DNA from: Burkholderia paludis
Lineage (GTDB): Bacteria > Pseudomonadota > Gammaproteobacteria > Burkholderiales > Burkholderiaceae
Direction of reading: 5' to 3'
Length of the DNA stretch: 64,000 bases
Assembly (NCBI RefSeq): GCF_000732615.1
Contig: NZ_JPGL01000017.1
Coordinates: forward strand, 1-64,000
Below, piece by piece: positions 54,473 through 64,000 of the stretch. The position numbers and the translations under genes are program-made. The notes under the pieces are model-generated. The model had not been told where the DNA came from and searched no databases. It was given only the letters and a program-made list of their open reading frames with translations. The first letter of the stretch is position 1. Every line of letters starts with the position of its first letter.

Positions 54473-56169
54473 GTCCGGCTCTCGTGTTCGATATCGGGCG
54501 GCGCGCCCAGTGGCAGGCGAATCTCGAACCGCGCGCCGTGCGGATCGAGCGGCACGGCGCGGATCGAGCCGCCGTGCGCGTTGACGATGCTGCGGCACAG
54601 CGCGAGCCCGAGCCCCACGCCGCTGATCGACGATTCCTTGCGCTCGCGCTCGAACGGCTCGAACAGCGGCTCGGTGTTGCGCGCGACGAAGCCGGGCCCG
54701 TCGTCCTCGACGAACACGTACAGCGTTTCGCCGAACACGCGCGCGCGCACCGACACGGCCGCGTCCGCGCCCGCGTATTTCGCGGCATTGTCGAGCAGGT
54801 TCATCAGCACGCGCTCGATCAGCAGCGCGTCGACGTCGATCAGCGGCAGGTCGGGCGGCAGGTCGGCGCTCACGTCGCGGCCGGCCAGCACGCCGGCCGA
54901 ATGCGCGAGCGCGCTGCCGACGATCTCGTCGAGCATGTGCCACTCGCGATTGAGCCGGACGCCCTCGCTCTGCATCCGCGCGAGGTCGAGCAGGTTCACG
55001 ACGAGCCCGTGCAGCGCCTCGGCCTGGTTGCGGATGCCGTGCGCGAGCGCCGCCGGCTGCCCGTCCGCGAGGCGCTCGGGCCGCTCCAGCGTCTCGGCGA
55101 GCCCGCGGATCGCGGTGAGCGGCGTCTTCAGGTCGTGCGACACGGCGGCGAGCAGCGCGTTGCGCAACCGCTCGCCCTCGATCCGGACCAGCGTGTGCTG
55201 CGCGACCTCGACGTAGTGCACGCGTTCGAGCGCCATCGCGATCGACGAGCACAGCGCGTCGATCAGGCGGCGATCGTCGGGGTCCGTCGGCACCGGCTGC
55301 GCGTCGCCGAACAGGACGAGCACGCCGCGCACGCGCATCGGCGCCTTCAGCGGCAGGTACTGCGCCGCCGCGCGCTCGAACGGCGGCAGCCCGCACCCGG
55401 CGCCGCGCGCCTGCTCGTACGCCCAGCGCGCGGCCGACGGATCGACGAACCACGCGCCAGGCGCGGGCGCCAGCCGGTCGTCCGCATCGGGCAGCACGAG
55501 CGCGACGCGCACGCCGAGCAGCGGCGCGATCGTACCGGTGCAGATCGACGCGATCTGCTCGGTCTCGATCGCGGCCGACAGGTCGTGCGCGACGCGCGCG
55601 AGCGCCGCCGAGCGTTTCTCGTTCGCGCGCGCGGCACGCGCCTCCGCGCGCAGCCGCGCCGCGAGCTGGCCGATCGCGAGCGCGACGGCCAGCATCAGCG
55701 CGAACGTGAACACATACTGCGTATCGGACACCGCGAACGACAGCCGCGGCTCGACGAAGAAGAAGTCGAAGCAGCCGACGCAGACGAACGCGGCCCACGC
55801 GCCGGCCAGCCGGCCGAGCCGCAGCGCGATCAGCACGACGGTCATCAGGAACAGCATCACGACGTTCGACAGATCGAACACGCGCAGCAGCGCGCTCGCC
55901 GCGAGCGTCGCCAGCGCGCACACGAGCGTGGCCAGCAGCAGCGGCACCGCGTATTGCGACAGCCACACGCGCGTGCGCGGGCGCGCCTCGCGCACGGCCA
56001 GCGCCGGCCGCGTGTCCGGCCCCGCGCCCGCGATGCGGTCGGCCATCGCCGCGCACGCGCGCAGCGCGGTCCGCCAGCGGTCGCGGCGCGCGCCGGCCCC
56101 ATCGCGGCGGGCGGCGGTGTCCCGCCGGCCCGATGCCCGTCGATTCGCTTCGTTCACGTTCACATCCAT
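54469..56169 (-). CDS. kdpD: KdpD-type sensor kinase lacking the N-terminal KdpD/Usp half
   Basis: A 566-residue histidine kinase. After a basic N-terminus, residues about 75-165 form the DUF4118 four-helix membrane domain (GCFDFFFVEPRLSFAVSDTQ is the KdpD landmark). A GAF-like region and the kinase core follow: H box AVSHDLKTPLTAIRGLAE, N box LMNLLDNAAKYAG, G1 VEDDGPGF and G2 SGVGLGLALCRS. Canonical KdpD is about 900 residues with an N-terminal KdpD domain and Usp domain; both are absent here. It lies 80 bp after kdpB and overlaps kdpE. The truncation is discussed separately. Confidence 0.88.
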   Translation of the reverse strand: MDVNVNEANRRASGRRDTAARRDGAGARRDRWRTALRACAAMADRIAGAGPDTRPALAVREARPRTRVWLSQYAVPLLLATLVCALATLAASALLRVFDLSNVVMLFLMTVVLIALRLGRLAGAWAAFVCVGCFDFFFVEPRLSFAVSDTQYVFTFALMLAVALAIGQLAARLRAEARAARANEKRSAALARVAHDLSAAIETEQIASICTGTIAPLLGVRVALVLPDADDRLAPAPGAWFVDPSAARWAYEQARGAGCGLPPFERAAAQYLPLKAPMRVRGVLVLFGDAQPVPTDPDDRRLIDALCSSIAMALERVHYVEVAQHTLVRIEGERLRNALLAAVSHDLKTPLTAIRGLAETLERPERLADGQPAALAHGIRNQAEALHGLVVNLLDLARMQSEGVRLNREWHMLDEIVGSALAHSAGVLAGRDVSADLPPDLPLIDVDALLIERVLMNLLDNAAKYAGADAAVSVRARVFGETLYVFVEDDGPGFVARNTEPLFEPFERERKESSISGVGLGLALCRSIVNAHGGSIRAVPLDPHGARFEIRLPLGAPPDIEHESRT

Positions 56170-56249
56170 GATCGCTTCCGGCAATTGAAACGCCGAACGG
56201 CCCCGCGCGCGCCACGAGGGCGCGCGCGGGGCCGCGACGGCGCGTTCGG

Positions 56250-58334
56250 TCAGATAAACGGCGTCAACAGCATGTCGATCAGCTTGATCCCGATGAACGG
56301 CGCGACGATCCCGCCCACGCCGTAGATCAACAGGTTGCGCCCCAGCAGCTTCTCGGCCGGCTCGGCACGATACTTCACGCCCTTCAGCGCCAGCGGGATC
56401 AGCGCGACGATGATCAGCGCATTGAAGATCACCGCCGACAGGATCGCCGACGTCGGGCTGTGCAGCCCCATCACGTTCAGCGCGCCGAGCGCCGGGTAGG
56501 TCGCGACGAAGGCGGCCGGGATGATCGCGAAATACTTCGCGAGATCGTTGGCGACGCTGAAGGTGGTCAGCGCGCCGCGCGTCATGATCATCTGCTTGCC
56601 GACCTCGACCACCTGCATCAGCTTCGTCGGGTTGCTGTCGAGGTCGACCATGTTGGCCGCCTCCTTCGCCGCCTGCGTGCCGCTGTGCATCGCGACGGCC
56701 ACGTCGGCCTGCGCGAGCGCCGGCGCGTCGTTGGTGCCGTCGCCCGTCATCGCGACGAGATGACCCAGCGCCTGGTGCTCGCGGATCAGCCGCAGCTTGT
56801 CCTCGGGCGTCGCTTCGGCGAGGTAGTCGTCGACGCCGGCTTCCGCCGCGATCGCGGCCGCGGTGAGCCGGTTGTCGCCGGTGATCATCACGGTCTTCAC
56901 GCCGACCTTGCGCAGCTCGGCGAAGCGCGCGGCGATCCCGTGCTTGACGATGTCCTTCAGCTCGATCGCGCCGAGCACGCGGGCGCCGTCGGCCACGACG
57001 AGCGGCGTGCCGCCGCGCCGCGCGATCTCGTTGACGGCCGTCTCGACCGCCTGCGGAAACGCGCCGCCGAGCGCATCGACGTGCGCCCGGATCGCCGAGG
57101 CCGCGCCCTTGCGCACCTGCCGCTCGCCGATGTCGAGGCCGCTCATCCGCGTGCGCGCGCTGAACGGCACGGCTACGCCGCCGTCGATCGACGCGCCGCC
57201 CAGCGAGAAACGCTGCTTCGCGAGCGCGACGATCGAACGGCCCTCGGGCGTCTCGTCGGCCAGCGACGACAGTTGCGCGGCCTCGGCCAGCACGCGCTCG
57301 TCCACGCCCGGCGCCGGCCGGAACTGCACGGCCTCGCGGTTGCCGAGCGTAATCGTACCGGTCTTGTCGAGCAACAGCACGTCGACGTCGCCGGCCGCCT
57401 CGATCGCGCGGCCCGAGGTCGCGAGCACGTTCGCGCGCATCATGCGGCTCATCCCCGCGATGCCGATCGCCGACAGCAGCGCGCCGATCGTCGTCGGGAT
57501 CAGGCACACGAGCAGCGCGATCAGCACGGTGAGGCTCACGGCCGAACCCGACGCGTTCAGCAGCACGCTGAACTGCGAGAACGGCAGCAGCGTCACGCAC
57601 ACGAGCAGGAAGATGATGGTCAGCGCAACCAGCAGGATCGTCAGCGCGATCTCGTTCGGCGTCTTGCCGCGCTTCGCGCCTTCGACCATCGCGATCATCC
57701 GGTCGAGGAACGCCTCGCCCGGCTGCGCGGTGATCTTCACGACGATCCAGTCCGACAGCACGCGCGTGCCGCCCGTCACCGACGAGAAATCGCCGCCCGA
57801 CTCGCGGATCACCGGCGCGGATTCGCCGGTGATCGCCGATTCGTCGACCGACGCGACGCCGTCGATCACCTCGCCGTCGGCGGGAATCGTGTCGCCGGCC
57901 TCGACCAGCACGATGCTGCCGGCCACGAGTTCGTCGCTCGGCACGCGATGGCTGGTGCTGCCGTACTGTTTCGGCTCGTCGAGCACCTTCGCGTACACGC
58001 GCTTGCGCGCCGCGCGCAGCGCGTCGGCCTGCGCCTTGCCGCGCCCCTCGGCCAGCGCCTCGGCCGCGTTCGCGAACAGCACGGTGAACCACAGCCAGCA
58101 GGCAACCGCGAAGATGAAGCCGGCCGGCGCGTCGGCGGCGCCGGTCAGCGCCTGCAGCCACAGCACGGTCGTGACGATGCTGCCGAGATAGACGACGAAC
58201 ATCACCGGGTTCTTCAACTGCACCTGCGGCGCGAGCTTGCGGAACGCCTCGCGCAGCACGGCCGTCCACCGCATCGGCGGCACGCCGCCGACCGGCAGGG
58301 CCGTCGGGTTGATCGGGGTTTCGATATGGGACAT
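56250..58334 (-). CDS. kdpB: Potassium-transporting P-type ATPase, subunit KdpB
   Basis: A 694-residue catalytic subunit. The phosphorylation site is [14 protein letters not shown], the actuator TGE lies in [15 protein letters not shown], and the hinge is [14 protein letters not shown]. About seven membrane helices are visible. Its N-terminus ([20 protein letters not shown]) is short. It normally sits between kdpA and kdpC; here it is third, after kdpC. It drives K+ uptake together with KdpA and KdpC. Confidence 0.94.
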   Translation of the reverse strand: MSHIETPINPTALPVGGVPPMRWTAVLREAFRKLAPQVQLKNPVMFVVYLGSIVTTVLWLQALTGAADAPAGFIFAVACWLWFTVLFANAAEALAEGRGKAQADALRAARKRVYAKVLDEPKQYGSTSHRVPSDELVAGSIVLVEAGDTIPADGEVIDGVASVDESAITGESAPVIRESGGDFSSVTGGTRVLSDWIVVKITAQPGEAFLDRMIAMVEGAKRGKTPNEIALTILLVALTIIFLLVCVTLLPFSQFSVLLNASGSAVSLTVLIALLVCLIPTTIGALLSAIGIAGMSRMMRANVLATSGRAIEAAGDVDVLLLDKTGTITLGNREAVQFRPAPGVDERVLAEAAQLSSLADETPEGRSIVALAKQRFSLGGASIDGGVAVPFSARTRMSGLDIGERQVRKGAASAIRAHVDALGGAFPQAVETAVNEIARRGGTPLVVADGARVLGAIELKDIVKHGIAARFAELRKVGVKTVMITGDNRLTAAAIAAEAGVDDYLAEATPEDKLRLIREHQALGHLVAMTGDGTNDAPALAQADVAVAMHSGTQAAKEAANMVDLDSNPTKLMQVVEVGKQMIMTRGALTTFSVANDLAKYFAIIPAAFVATYPALGALNVMGLHSPTSAILSAVIFNALIIVALIPLALKGVKYRAEPAEKLLGRNLLIYGVGGIVAPFIGIKLIDMLLTPFI

Positions 58335-58357
58335 GAGTGACTCCGTGGTTCCTGCCG

Positions 58358-59056
58358 TTACCGCGCGCCGGCCGTCTGGCCGAACGCGCGATCGAGCGCG
58401 AGATTCAGGTCGAGCACGCGCACGCGCGGCTCGCCGAGCACGCCGAGCTGGCGCGGCGCGGCGATCCGGTCGACCAGCGCCGCGACCTTCCCGGCCTCGA
58501 CGCCGCGCGCCCGCGCGACCCGCGCCGCCTGCAGCCGCGCGTTCGCGACCGAGATCTCCGGATCGAGCCCCGACGCGGACGCGGTGACGGCATCCGCCGG
58601 CACCGGCGTGCCGTCGGCCAGCGCGTTCTCCTGCCGGTACGCGCGCACGCGCCCGGCGATATCGGCGAGCAGCTTCTTGCTGGTCGCCCCCTGGTTGCTC
58701 GCGCCGCTGCCCGCCGCGTTGTACGGCTGATCGACCGTCTTCGACGGATCGGCCGGATCGGTGCCGGTCGTCGCGCTCGGCCGCGCATGGAAATAGCCGG
58801 CGTGCGTGAAGAGTTGCCCGATCACCGCCGAGCCGACGGTCTTGCCGTTGCGCTCGACGAGACTGCCGCGCGCCTGCGACGGGAACAGCAGGTTCGCGAC
58901 GCCCGTGGTGGCCAGCGGATACGCGAGGCCCGTGACGAGCATGAACAGCACCGACGATGCGATCACGGGCCGCACGAGGCCGCGCGTCGCCGCGCCGAAC
59001 GAGGAACCGGGTGCCGGCGCGGCGACGGCCGCGGCCTGGCGATTGCGTTCAATCAT
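58358..59056 (-). CDS. kdpC: Potassium-transporting ATPase subunit KdpC
   Basis: A 232-residue single-span subunit. After a cytoplasmic N-terminus, the membrane helix [20 protein letters not shown] leads to the periplasmic domain with [30 protein letters not shown] and [20 protein letters not shown], the KdpC signature. The N-terminus is about 20 residues longer than in E. coli. It lies 10 bp after kdpA and 23 bp before kdpB, so the order A-C-B is a real feature of this sequence. Confidence 0.94.
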   Translation of the reverse strand: MIERNRQAAAVAAPAPGSSFGAATRGLVRPVIASSVLFMLVTGLAYPLATTGVANLLFPSQARGSLVERNGKTVGSAVIGQLFTHAGYFHARPSATTGTDPADPSKTVDQPYNAAGSGASNQGATSKKLLADIAGRVRAYRQENALADGTPVPADAVTASASGLDPEISVANARLQAARVARARGVEAGKVAALVDRIAAPRQLGVLGEPRVRVLDLNLALDRAFGQTAGAR

Positions 59057-59066
59057 GATGTTTCCC

Positions 59067-60770
59067 TCAGAACAGTTGGCCGCCCGACATCAGCAGGTGC
59101 TCGACGACCGGGCCGAGCGCGAGCGCGGGCAGGAACGTGAGGCCGCCGACGACCAGGATCACGAAGATCAGCAGGCCGGCGAACAGGCCCGTCGACGTCG
59201 ACAGCGTGCCCGCGCTTTCCGGCACGCGCTTCTTCGCGGCGAGGCTGCCCGCCACGGCGAGCATCGGCAGCAGCGTCAGGTAGCGGCCGATCAGCATCGC
59301 GAAGCCGATCGTCGTGTTGAAGAACGGCGTGTTCGCGTTGAGGCCCGCGAACGCGGAACCGTTGTTGGCCGTGCCCGACGTGTACGCATACAGCACTTCG
59401 CTGAAGCCGTGCGGACCGAGGTTCGCGAGACTGTCCATCGTCGAGTGCAGCATCGACGCCAGCGCGGTGAAGCCGAGGATGCTGAACGGATGGGCGAGCA
59501 CCGCGAGCATCACGAGCTTCATCTCGCGCGCCTCGATCTTCTTGCCGAGGAATTCCGGCGTGCGCCCGATCATCATCCCGACCAGGAACACCGCGAGGAT
59601 CGCGAACGTGAACAGGTTGATCAACCCGACGCCGTCGCCGCCGAACACGTTGTTCAGCATCATCTGCGCGATCGGCACGAGTCCGCCGAGCGGCGTCAGC
59701 GAATCGTGCATCGCGTCGACCGACCCGGTGGTCGCGGCCGTCGTGACGGTGGCGAACAGGCTCGTCTGCGCGATGCCGAAGCGCATCTCCTTGCCTTCCA
59801 TGTTGCCGCCCGGCTGCACGGCGCTCATCTGCTGGTCGACGCCGAGGCCGGACAGGAGCGGGTTGCCGTGCTGCTCCGCCGAATAGATCACGGCCAGGAA
59901 GCCGACGAACATCACGACGAACGCGCCGAGGATCACCCAGCCCTGGCGGCGCCGGCCGATCATCGTGCCGAGCGTATAGGTCAGCGCGGACGGAATCAGC
60001 AGCATCGACAGCATGTGCAGCGTGTTGGTGAGCGGCGTCGGGTTTTCGAACGGATGCGCGGCGTTCATGCTGAAGAACCCGCCGCCGTTCGTCCCGATAT
60101 GCTTGATCGATTCGAGACTCGCGACCGGCCCCATCACGATCTGCTGGCGCGCGCCTTCGAGCGTGGTCGCCCATGCATCGGACGCGAGCGTCTGCGGCAT
60201 GCCCTGCCACACGTACACGAGCGCCATCGCGAAGCTGAGCGGCAGCAGCACGCGATAGGTCACGCGCGTGAAATCGACCCAGTAGTTGCCGATGTCGGCC
60301 GCGCTCTTGCGGCTCAGCCCGCGGATGAAGCCGCCCGCGGCCGCGACGCCGGTGGCCGCGCTGACCACCATCAGGAACGTGATGACGGCCATCTGCGAGA
60401 AGTTCGACAGGCTGCTTTCGCCCGCGTACGCCTGCCAGTTGGTGTTCGTGATGAACGACGCGGCCGTGTTGAACGCGAGATCCGGGCTTTGCGCGGCACG
60501 CTGCAGCGCATCGAACGGCAGCGCGTCCTGGATGCGCAGCAGCAGGTAGCCGAGCAGCATCATCCCGGCATTGCTGAGCAGCAGCACCATGCCGTAGCGC
60601 TGCCACGACATCGCTTCGTCGGGATTCACGCCGAGCAGCGCGTAGGTGCGGCGTTCGACCCACGCATGGCGCGGGCTCGTGAAGGCGTGCGCGAGCCATT
60701 TCCCGACGACGGGCACCAGCGCCAGCATGATCGCGAGGACGATCGCGAATTGAATGAGATTATTGAACAT
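59067..60770 (-). CDS. kdpA: Potassium-transporting ATPase, K+-binding subunit KdpA
   Basis: A 567-residue inner-membrane channel-like subunit with about ten helices. SKT-superfamily pore loops carry [56 protein letters not shown] and [20 protein letters not shown]. It binds K+ and passes it through the complex. The start [20 protein letters not shown] is normal. It is preceded 12 bp upstream by a 27-residue peptide gene. Confidence 0.95.
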   Translation of the reverse strand: MFNNLIQFAIVLAIMLALVPVVGKWLAHAFTSPRHAWVERRTYALLGVNPDEAMSWQRYGMVLLLSNAGMMLLGYLLLRIQDALPFDALQRAAQSPDLAFNTAASFITNTNWQAYAGESSLSNFSQMAVITFLMVVSAATGVAAAGGFIRGLSRKSAADIGNYWVDFTRVTYRVLLPLSFAMALVYVWQGMPQTLASDAWATTLEGARQQIVMGPVASLESIKHIGTNGGGFFSMNAAHPFENPTPLTNTLHMLSMLLIPSALTYTLGTMIGRRRQGWVILGAFVVMFVGFLAVIYSAEQHGNPLLSGLGVDQQMSAVQPGGNMEGKEMRFGIAQTSLFATVTTAATTGSVDAMHDSLTPLGGLVPIAQMMLNNVFGGDGVGLINLFTFAILAVFLVGMMIGRTPEFLGKKIEAREMKLVMLAVLAHPFSILGFTALASMLHSTMDSLANLGPHGFSEVLYAYTSGTANNGSAFAGLNANTPFFNTTIGFAMLIGRYLTLLPMLAVAGSLAAKKRVPESAGTLSTSTGLFAGLLIFVILVVGGLTFLPALALGPVVEHLLMSGGQLF

Positions 60771-60782
60771 GTCGACACCCGC

Positions 60783-60866
60783 TCAGATCCGGTCGAGGCC
60801 GGCGATGAAACCGGCCGTCAAGGCAAAGAACGCGAGCGTGAACAGAATGAAAAGCAGATCGCTCAT
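60783..60866 (-). CDS. 27-residue membrane peptide upstream of kdpA
   Basis: The peptide MSDLLFILFTLAFFALTAGF ends IAGLDRI, so it is a single membrane helix. It lies between the KdpF-like peptide and kdpA on the same strand. Short peptides with this LFFAL...AG...R/C-x-L pattern occur just before kdpA in several proteobacteria. It may stabilise the complex. Too short for routine gene finding. Confidence 0.72.
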   Translation of the reverse strand: MSDLLFILFTLAFFALTAGFIAGLDRI

Positions 60867-60910
60867 GACACTCACCGATATTTTTTTGAATTCCCGTTGA
60901 ATCGCGCCGA

Positions 60911-60991
60911 TCAATACCGCTCGGGCTTGATCAACGCATGAAACAGATAGGCGAAGAGCGCGAGCGATAACGCGCCGGTGATCCACAACAT
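60911..60991 (-). CDS. kdpF: KdpF-like small subunit
   Basis: A 26-residue hydrophobic peptide: MLWITGALSLALFAYLFHAL, then IKPERY. This is the KdpF pattern (one helix ending in xALxxPExF/Y). KdpF stabilises the KdpABC complex in other bacteria. It is the first gene of the operon on this strand, 44 bp before the second peptide. The ATG at 60991 follows GGGGAAAGCC. Confidence 0.83.
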   Translation of the reverse strand: MLWITGALSLALFAYLFHALIKPERY

Positions 60992-61149
60992 GGCTTTCCC
61001 CTTTATTCGTATGCGCGGCAGTGCCGCGCGATCGTCGGCGCATCGGGGCCTTGCCGCGTCGGCACGGCCCCGGATGACGCCCCCCGTGCACATCTGGCGA
61101 ACGGGCTGCGACAGTGTAGAAATCCGCGTATCAAAGCGGTGTTCAATTT

Positions 61150-61177
61150 CTTTACGGGGAATAAAAAAGCTGTAAAG
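61150..61177. promoter_or_regulatory. Candidate KdpE operator upstream of kdpF
   Basis: CTTTAC (61150-61155) and GTAAAG (61172-61177) are inverted around an A-rich centre; the minus strand reads TTTACA followed by a T-run, similar in character to the T-rich KdpE site of E. coli. It lies 159 bp upstream of kdpF. Confidence 0.4.
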
Positions 61178-61272
61178 ACGCAAGCCGGACCGGACGGCGT
61201 TTTTATGCGTTCTTTTCAAACGATCGGCGAGTCTATACACCGTATCGTTATCGCAATTCCTAGAATGGCGGC

Positions 61273-61644
61273 ATGTTCCAAGACGAGATCTCCGCGGTGC
61301 GGAGCACGATGCGACCCGGGGATGCCAGCATGAAACCGACCAGAACCGAATCCGCCGCTTCACGCGATCTGCCGCCCGTTCGTTCGCGACGCCGGCACGG
61401 CGCCGACGAGCTCGTGCTGCTGTCGATCCACGTGGAATCGGACAATCTCGCCGTCGTGCGGCGCCGGCTGCACCAGGCCGTCGGCGCGGCGCTCAATTTC
61501 TATACGGCCGCGATCGACAGCCGCACCGGGCGCGCCTGCATCGAGCTCGAGGTCGCGCGGTCGCAGGCGTCGCCGGCGATCCTGTCGATCCTCCGCCTGC
61601 TGCCGGCCGCCGAGTTCGGCACGATCCGCCTGCTCCAGCACTAG
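61273..61644 (+). CDS. Hypothetical protein with a possible ACT-like fold
   Basis: Up to 123 residues; an internal ATG at 61330 with a G-rich leader is a plausible start. The second half (ADELVLLSIHVESDNLAVVR, then AALNFYTAAIDSRTGRACIE and FGTIRLLQ) has alternating strands and helices that resemble a small ferredoxin-like ACT domain. This is by eye and uncertain. It is divergent from the kdp operon and precedes a porin gene. There is no signal or membrane segment. Confidence 0.55.
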   Translation: MFQDEISAVRSTMRPGDASMKPTRTESAASRDLPPVRSRRRHGADELVLLSIHVESDNLAVVRRRLHQAVGAALNFYTAAIDSRTGRACIELEVARSQASPAILSILRLLPAAEFGTIRLLQH

Positions 61645-61822
61645 CCGGCATCCGCCGCCGCGGCGCGCGCGACACGCGCCGCGCGGCCATCCCCCTTTCA
61701 TCGATCCGAACGCGCGCGGCCGGCGCGAACGGGTGCGGTTCCTCGCGAGCCGCGCCCGTTCGCGCCGACGCGCGACGGATCGTCGTTCCCGTCGCTACGG
61801 GCCTTTCCAGGAAGCACACACA

Positions 61823-62950
61823 ATGAAAAAAGCAGTCGTCGGTACCCTCTCCCTCGCGTTCTTCGGCGCCGCCGCGCATGCGCAAAGCAGCGTCACGCTC
61901 TACGGGATGCTCGACGCGGGTATCGCCTATACGAACAACCAGTCGGGCAAGAGCCTGTGGCAGCAAGGCAGCGGCCTGCTGTCGAACACGGTCTTCGGCC
62001 TGAGCGGCAACGAGGATCTCGGCGGCGGCCTGCATGCGCTGTTCCGCCTCGAAAACGGCTTCAACCTGAACAACGGCACGCAGTCCTACCGGAACACGAT
62101 GTTCGGCCGCCGCGCCTACGTCGGCCTGCAGAGCGACCGCTACGGCGCGCTCACGCTCGGCCGGCAATACGACGCCGTGGTCGACTACCTCGGCCCGCTC
62201 GCGATGGCGAACAACGGCGACGGCAACAACCTCGCGTCGCATCCGTTCGACAACGACAACATCGACGATTCGTTCTACATCGACAACGCGGTGAAGTACA
62301 CGAGCCCGACGCTCGCCGGCTGGCAGTTCGGCGGCCTGTACGGGTTCAGCAACGCGGCCGGCGGCTTCGCGACCAACCGCGCGTACAGCGCGGGCGTGTC
62401 GTACGCGAACGGGCCGGTCAACCTCGGTGCCGCGTACCTGCAGCTCAATCGCGGCGGGCTGACGGCCGGCGGCGCGCTGTCGACCAACGACGGGGCGAAC
62501 TTCCCGGCCGTACGCCAGCGCGTGATGGGCGCGGGCGGCAGCTATGCGTTCGACCGGCTGACGGTCGGCGCGCTGTGGACGCATTCGATGTTCGACGAAA
62601 CGGCCGCCTCGTCGCTGCCCGGTGCGCTGAACGCGCTGCGTTTCGACAACTACGAGGTCAACGCGCGCTACACGCTGACGCCGGCCGTCTCGTTCTCGGG
62701 CGCCTACACGTTCACCAACGGGCGCTACGACGACGCAACCGGCAGCCACCGGCCGAAATGGCACCAGGTGACGCTGATGGCCGACTACGCGCTGAGCAAG
62801 CGCACCGACGTGTATACGGAAGCCGTGTACCAGCATCAATTCGGCGTGCCGTCGGGCGCGACGCTCGGGTTCGCGAACGTCACGGGGCTCGCCGCTTCGT
62901 CGACCAACACGCAGGTGGTCGCGACGGTCGGCATCCGGCATCGCTTCTGA
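61823..62950 (+). CDS. Gram-negative general porin
   Basis: A 375-residue porin with signal peptide MKKAVVGTLSLAFFGAAAHA and mature start QSSVTLYGMLDAGIAYTNNQ. The C-terminus is VATVGIRHRF with a terminal Phe. Landmarks are TVFGLSGNEDLGGGLHALFR, FGRRAYVGLQSDRYGALTLG and RQYDAVV, matching the same family as the porin at 10495-11640. The two are clearly homologous but not close copies. It is followed by a GntR gene on the same strand. Confidence 0.93.
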   Translation: MKKAVVGTLSLAFFGAAAHAQSSVTLYGMLDAGIAYTNNQSGKSLWQQGSGLLSNTVFGLSGNEDLGGGLHALFRLENGFNLNNGTQSYRNTMFGRRAYVGLQSDRYGALTLGRQYDAVVDYLGPLAMANNGDGNNLASHPFDNDNIDDSFYIDNAVKYTSPTLAGWQFGGLYGFSNAAGGFATNRAYSAGVSYANGPVNLGAAYLQLNRGGLTAGGALSTNDGANFPAVRQRVMGAGGSYAFDRLTVGALWTHSMFDETAASSLPGALNALRFDNYEVNARYTLTPAVSFSGAYTFTNGRYDDATGSHRPKWHQVTLMADYALSKRTDVYTEAVYQHQFGVPSGATLGFANVTGLAASSTNTQVVATVGIRHRF

Positions 62951-63132
62951 GCGCGCGCGGATCGTCACGGGCCGGCCGCTCTGTGCAACCCCGCATGGAC
63001 GCGGGCCGGCCGAACGGGGATCATGCGGGGAATCCGGGCCCGTGCGCCCGCGAAACCGGTACACTCGGCGCCGGGCGCGCACCGGATCGGCATTCGGCGG
63101 CGGGCCGCCGCCGACTCTGGAACCGTGACCCC

Positions 63133-63828
63133 ATGACCACACCGATCTATCAGGAAATCAAGGACTTCATCCTCGCGCGCATTCATGCCGGCGAGTGGGC
63201 GGAAGGCGACCAGGTGCCGTCGGAGAACGAACTCGCGCGCGAATTCAACGTCGCGCGCATGACCGTCAACCGCGCGCTGCGCGAGCTGACCGCCGAGCAG
63301 GTGCTCACGCGCACGCGCGGCTCGGGCACGTATGTCGCGTCGCCGAAGTACGAATCGACGCTCGTCGCGATCCGCAGCATCTCCGACGAAGTCGCCGCGC
63401 GCGGCCACGGCTATCGCGCGCAGGTGCTGCAGGTCGGCGCGGCCGTCGCCGATGCGAAGCTCGCCGACGAACTGCGGATCGACAACGGCAGCCCGATCTT
63501 TCATTCGCGCGTGCTGCACTTCGAGAACGACACGCCCGTGCAGCTCGAGGAACGCTGGGTCAATCCGGCATGCGCGCCCGAATACGCGCTGCAGGATTTC
63601 ACGGCGACGACGCCGAACCAGTACCTGACGCGCGTCGCGCCGCTGCAGCGCGTCGAATACCGTATCGAGGCCGCGCTGCCCGATACCGAGACGCGCCGCC
63701 ATCTGACGATGGACGACCGCGAGCCCTGCCTGCTGCTGCATCGGCGCACGTGGTCGCAAGGCATGGTCGCGTCGGTCGCCAATCTCTGGCACCCGGGCAG
63801 CCGTTACCGGTTCACCGGGCATTTCTGA
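63133..63828 (+). CDS. hutC: GntR-family regulator of the HutC subfamily
   Basis: A 231-residue regulator. The winged helix (residues about 2-70) includes GDQVPSENELAREFNVARMT and VNRALRELTAEQVLTRTRGS. The UTRA effector domain (residues about 90-230) has LQLEERWVNP-like segments and LLLHRRTWSQGMVASVANLW, then HPGSRYRFTGHF, as in HutC. HutC represses histidine-utilisation genes and responds to urocanate. The hut genes are not in this window and would have to lie beyond 64000. ATG 63133 begins at the standard position. Confidence 0.85.
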   Translation: MTTPIYQEIKDFILARIHAGEWAEGDQVPSENELAREFNVARMTVNRALRELTAEQVLTRTRGSGTYVASPKYESTLVAIRSISDEVAARGHGYRAQVLQVGAAVADAKLADELRIDNGSPIFHSRVLHFENDTPVQLEERWVNPACAPEYALQDFTATTPNQYLTRVAPLQRVEYRIEAALPDTETRRHLTMDDREPCLLLHRRTWSQGMVASVANLWHPGSRYRFTGHF

Positions 63829-64000
63829 TGCCGGCGCGCGCCTCGCGCGCGGCCGCTCCTGTCGCTCGATCGCGCTGACGGCCCGCGTCAAGCCGTCCTC
63901 CTGCGCGATACGCGCGCCGGGTCCGATTGCGTGCGCCCGCGTCTCGCCACGGTCGGTCCATGCGATGGCCCGCGGCAGCGCCGGGCGCGGCGCGCCCGGA

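Noticed and set aside
63829-64000. Start of a hut gene after the HutC-like gene
   Set aside because: I tried the frames on both strands and found no block typical of HutD, HutU, HutH or HutI before the window ends, so I leave the segment unassigned.

Overview
The window is high-GC DNA with the gene content of the Burkholderia cepacia complex. The best species-level clues are a three-component anthranilate dioxygenase laid out like the andAcAdAbAa/andR locus described in B. cepacia DBO1, two classical betaproteobacterial porins, and paired LysR/MarR/AraC regulators. I see no rRNA, tRNA, CRISPR array, insertion sequence or prophage. It reads as ordinary chromosomal DNA dense with catabolic and transport genes.

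Layout. 1-126: heptamer tandem repeat. 237-3340: acetolactate-synthase-like enzyme plus aldehyde dehydrogenase (minus strand). 3711-4348: HigBA-like toxin-antitoxin pair. 4412-5698: DUF445 membrane protein. 6027-12679: IclR regulator, OPT transporter, class V PLP enzyme, peptidase E, porin and DUF1177 protein, probably one peptide-scavenging operon. 12743-17234: andAa, andAb, andAd, andAc and divergent andR. 17379-19482: BenM/CatR-type LysR gene and catC, separated by a 922-bp spacer with a long hexamer microsatellite; AndA would make catechol and CatC acts further down the ortho-cleavage route. 19623-21382: NAD(P)H oxidoreductase and divergent LysR. 21446-21928: consensus LexA box in front of an unknown 134-residue gene. 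22108-26997: 2,4-dienoyl-CoA reductase, AraC regulator and two-subunit aconitase X. 27179-33377: two paralogous MarR genes, a LysR gene and an EmrA-EmrB-OprM-type efflux operon, with related operator-like palindromes. 33415-39756: mixed small enzymes, a LysE exporter and regulators.

The most unusual region is 38968-46250 on the minus strand. A promoter matching the flagellar sigma-28 consensus exactly (TAAA-N15-GCCGATAA) starts a gene string encoding a lipoprotein, a small exported protein, a lytic transglycosylase, a chimera of cyclic-nucleotide-binding domain, winged-helix-like segment and FliG-C-like domain, MotA-like and MotB-like stator subunits, and a chemoreceptor. Together they could form an accessory, cyclic-nucleotide-responsive motor or a second stator set with its own rotor-like adaptor.

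From 46386 onward: glutathione S-transferase, intracellular PHB depolymerase, a DUF3761 protein with an adjacent 45-residue His-rich secreted peptide, a cupin, a histidine/arginine-type ABC importer, and a potassium Kdp system (kdpF-like peptides, then A-C-B-D-E rather than A-B-C-D-E, with a KdpD lacking its usual N-terminal half). The window closes with a small unknown protein, a porin and a HutC-like GntR regulator.
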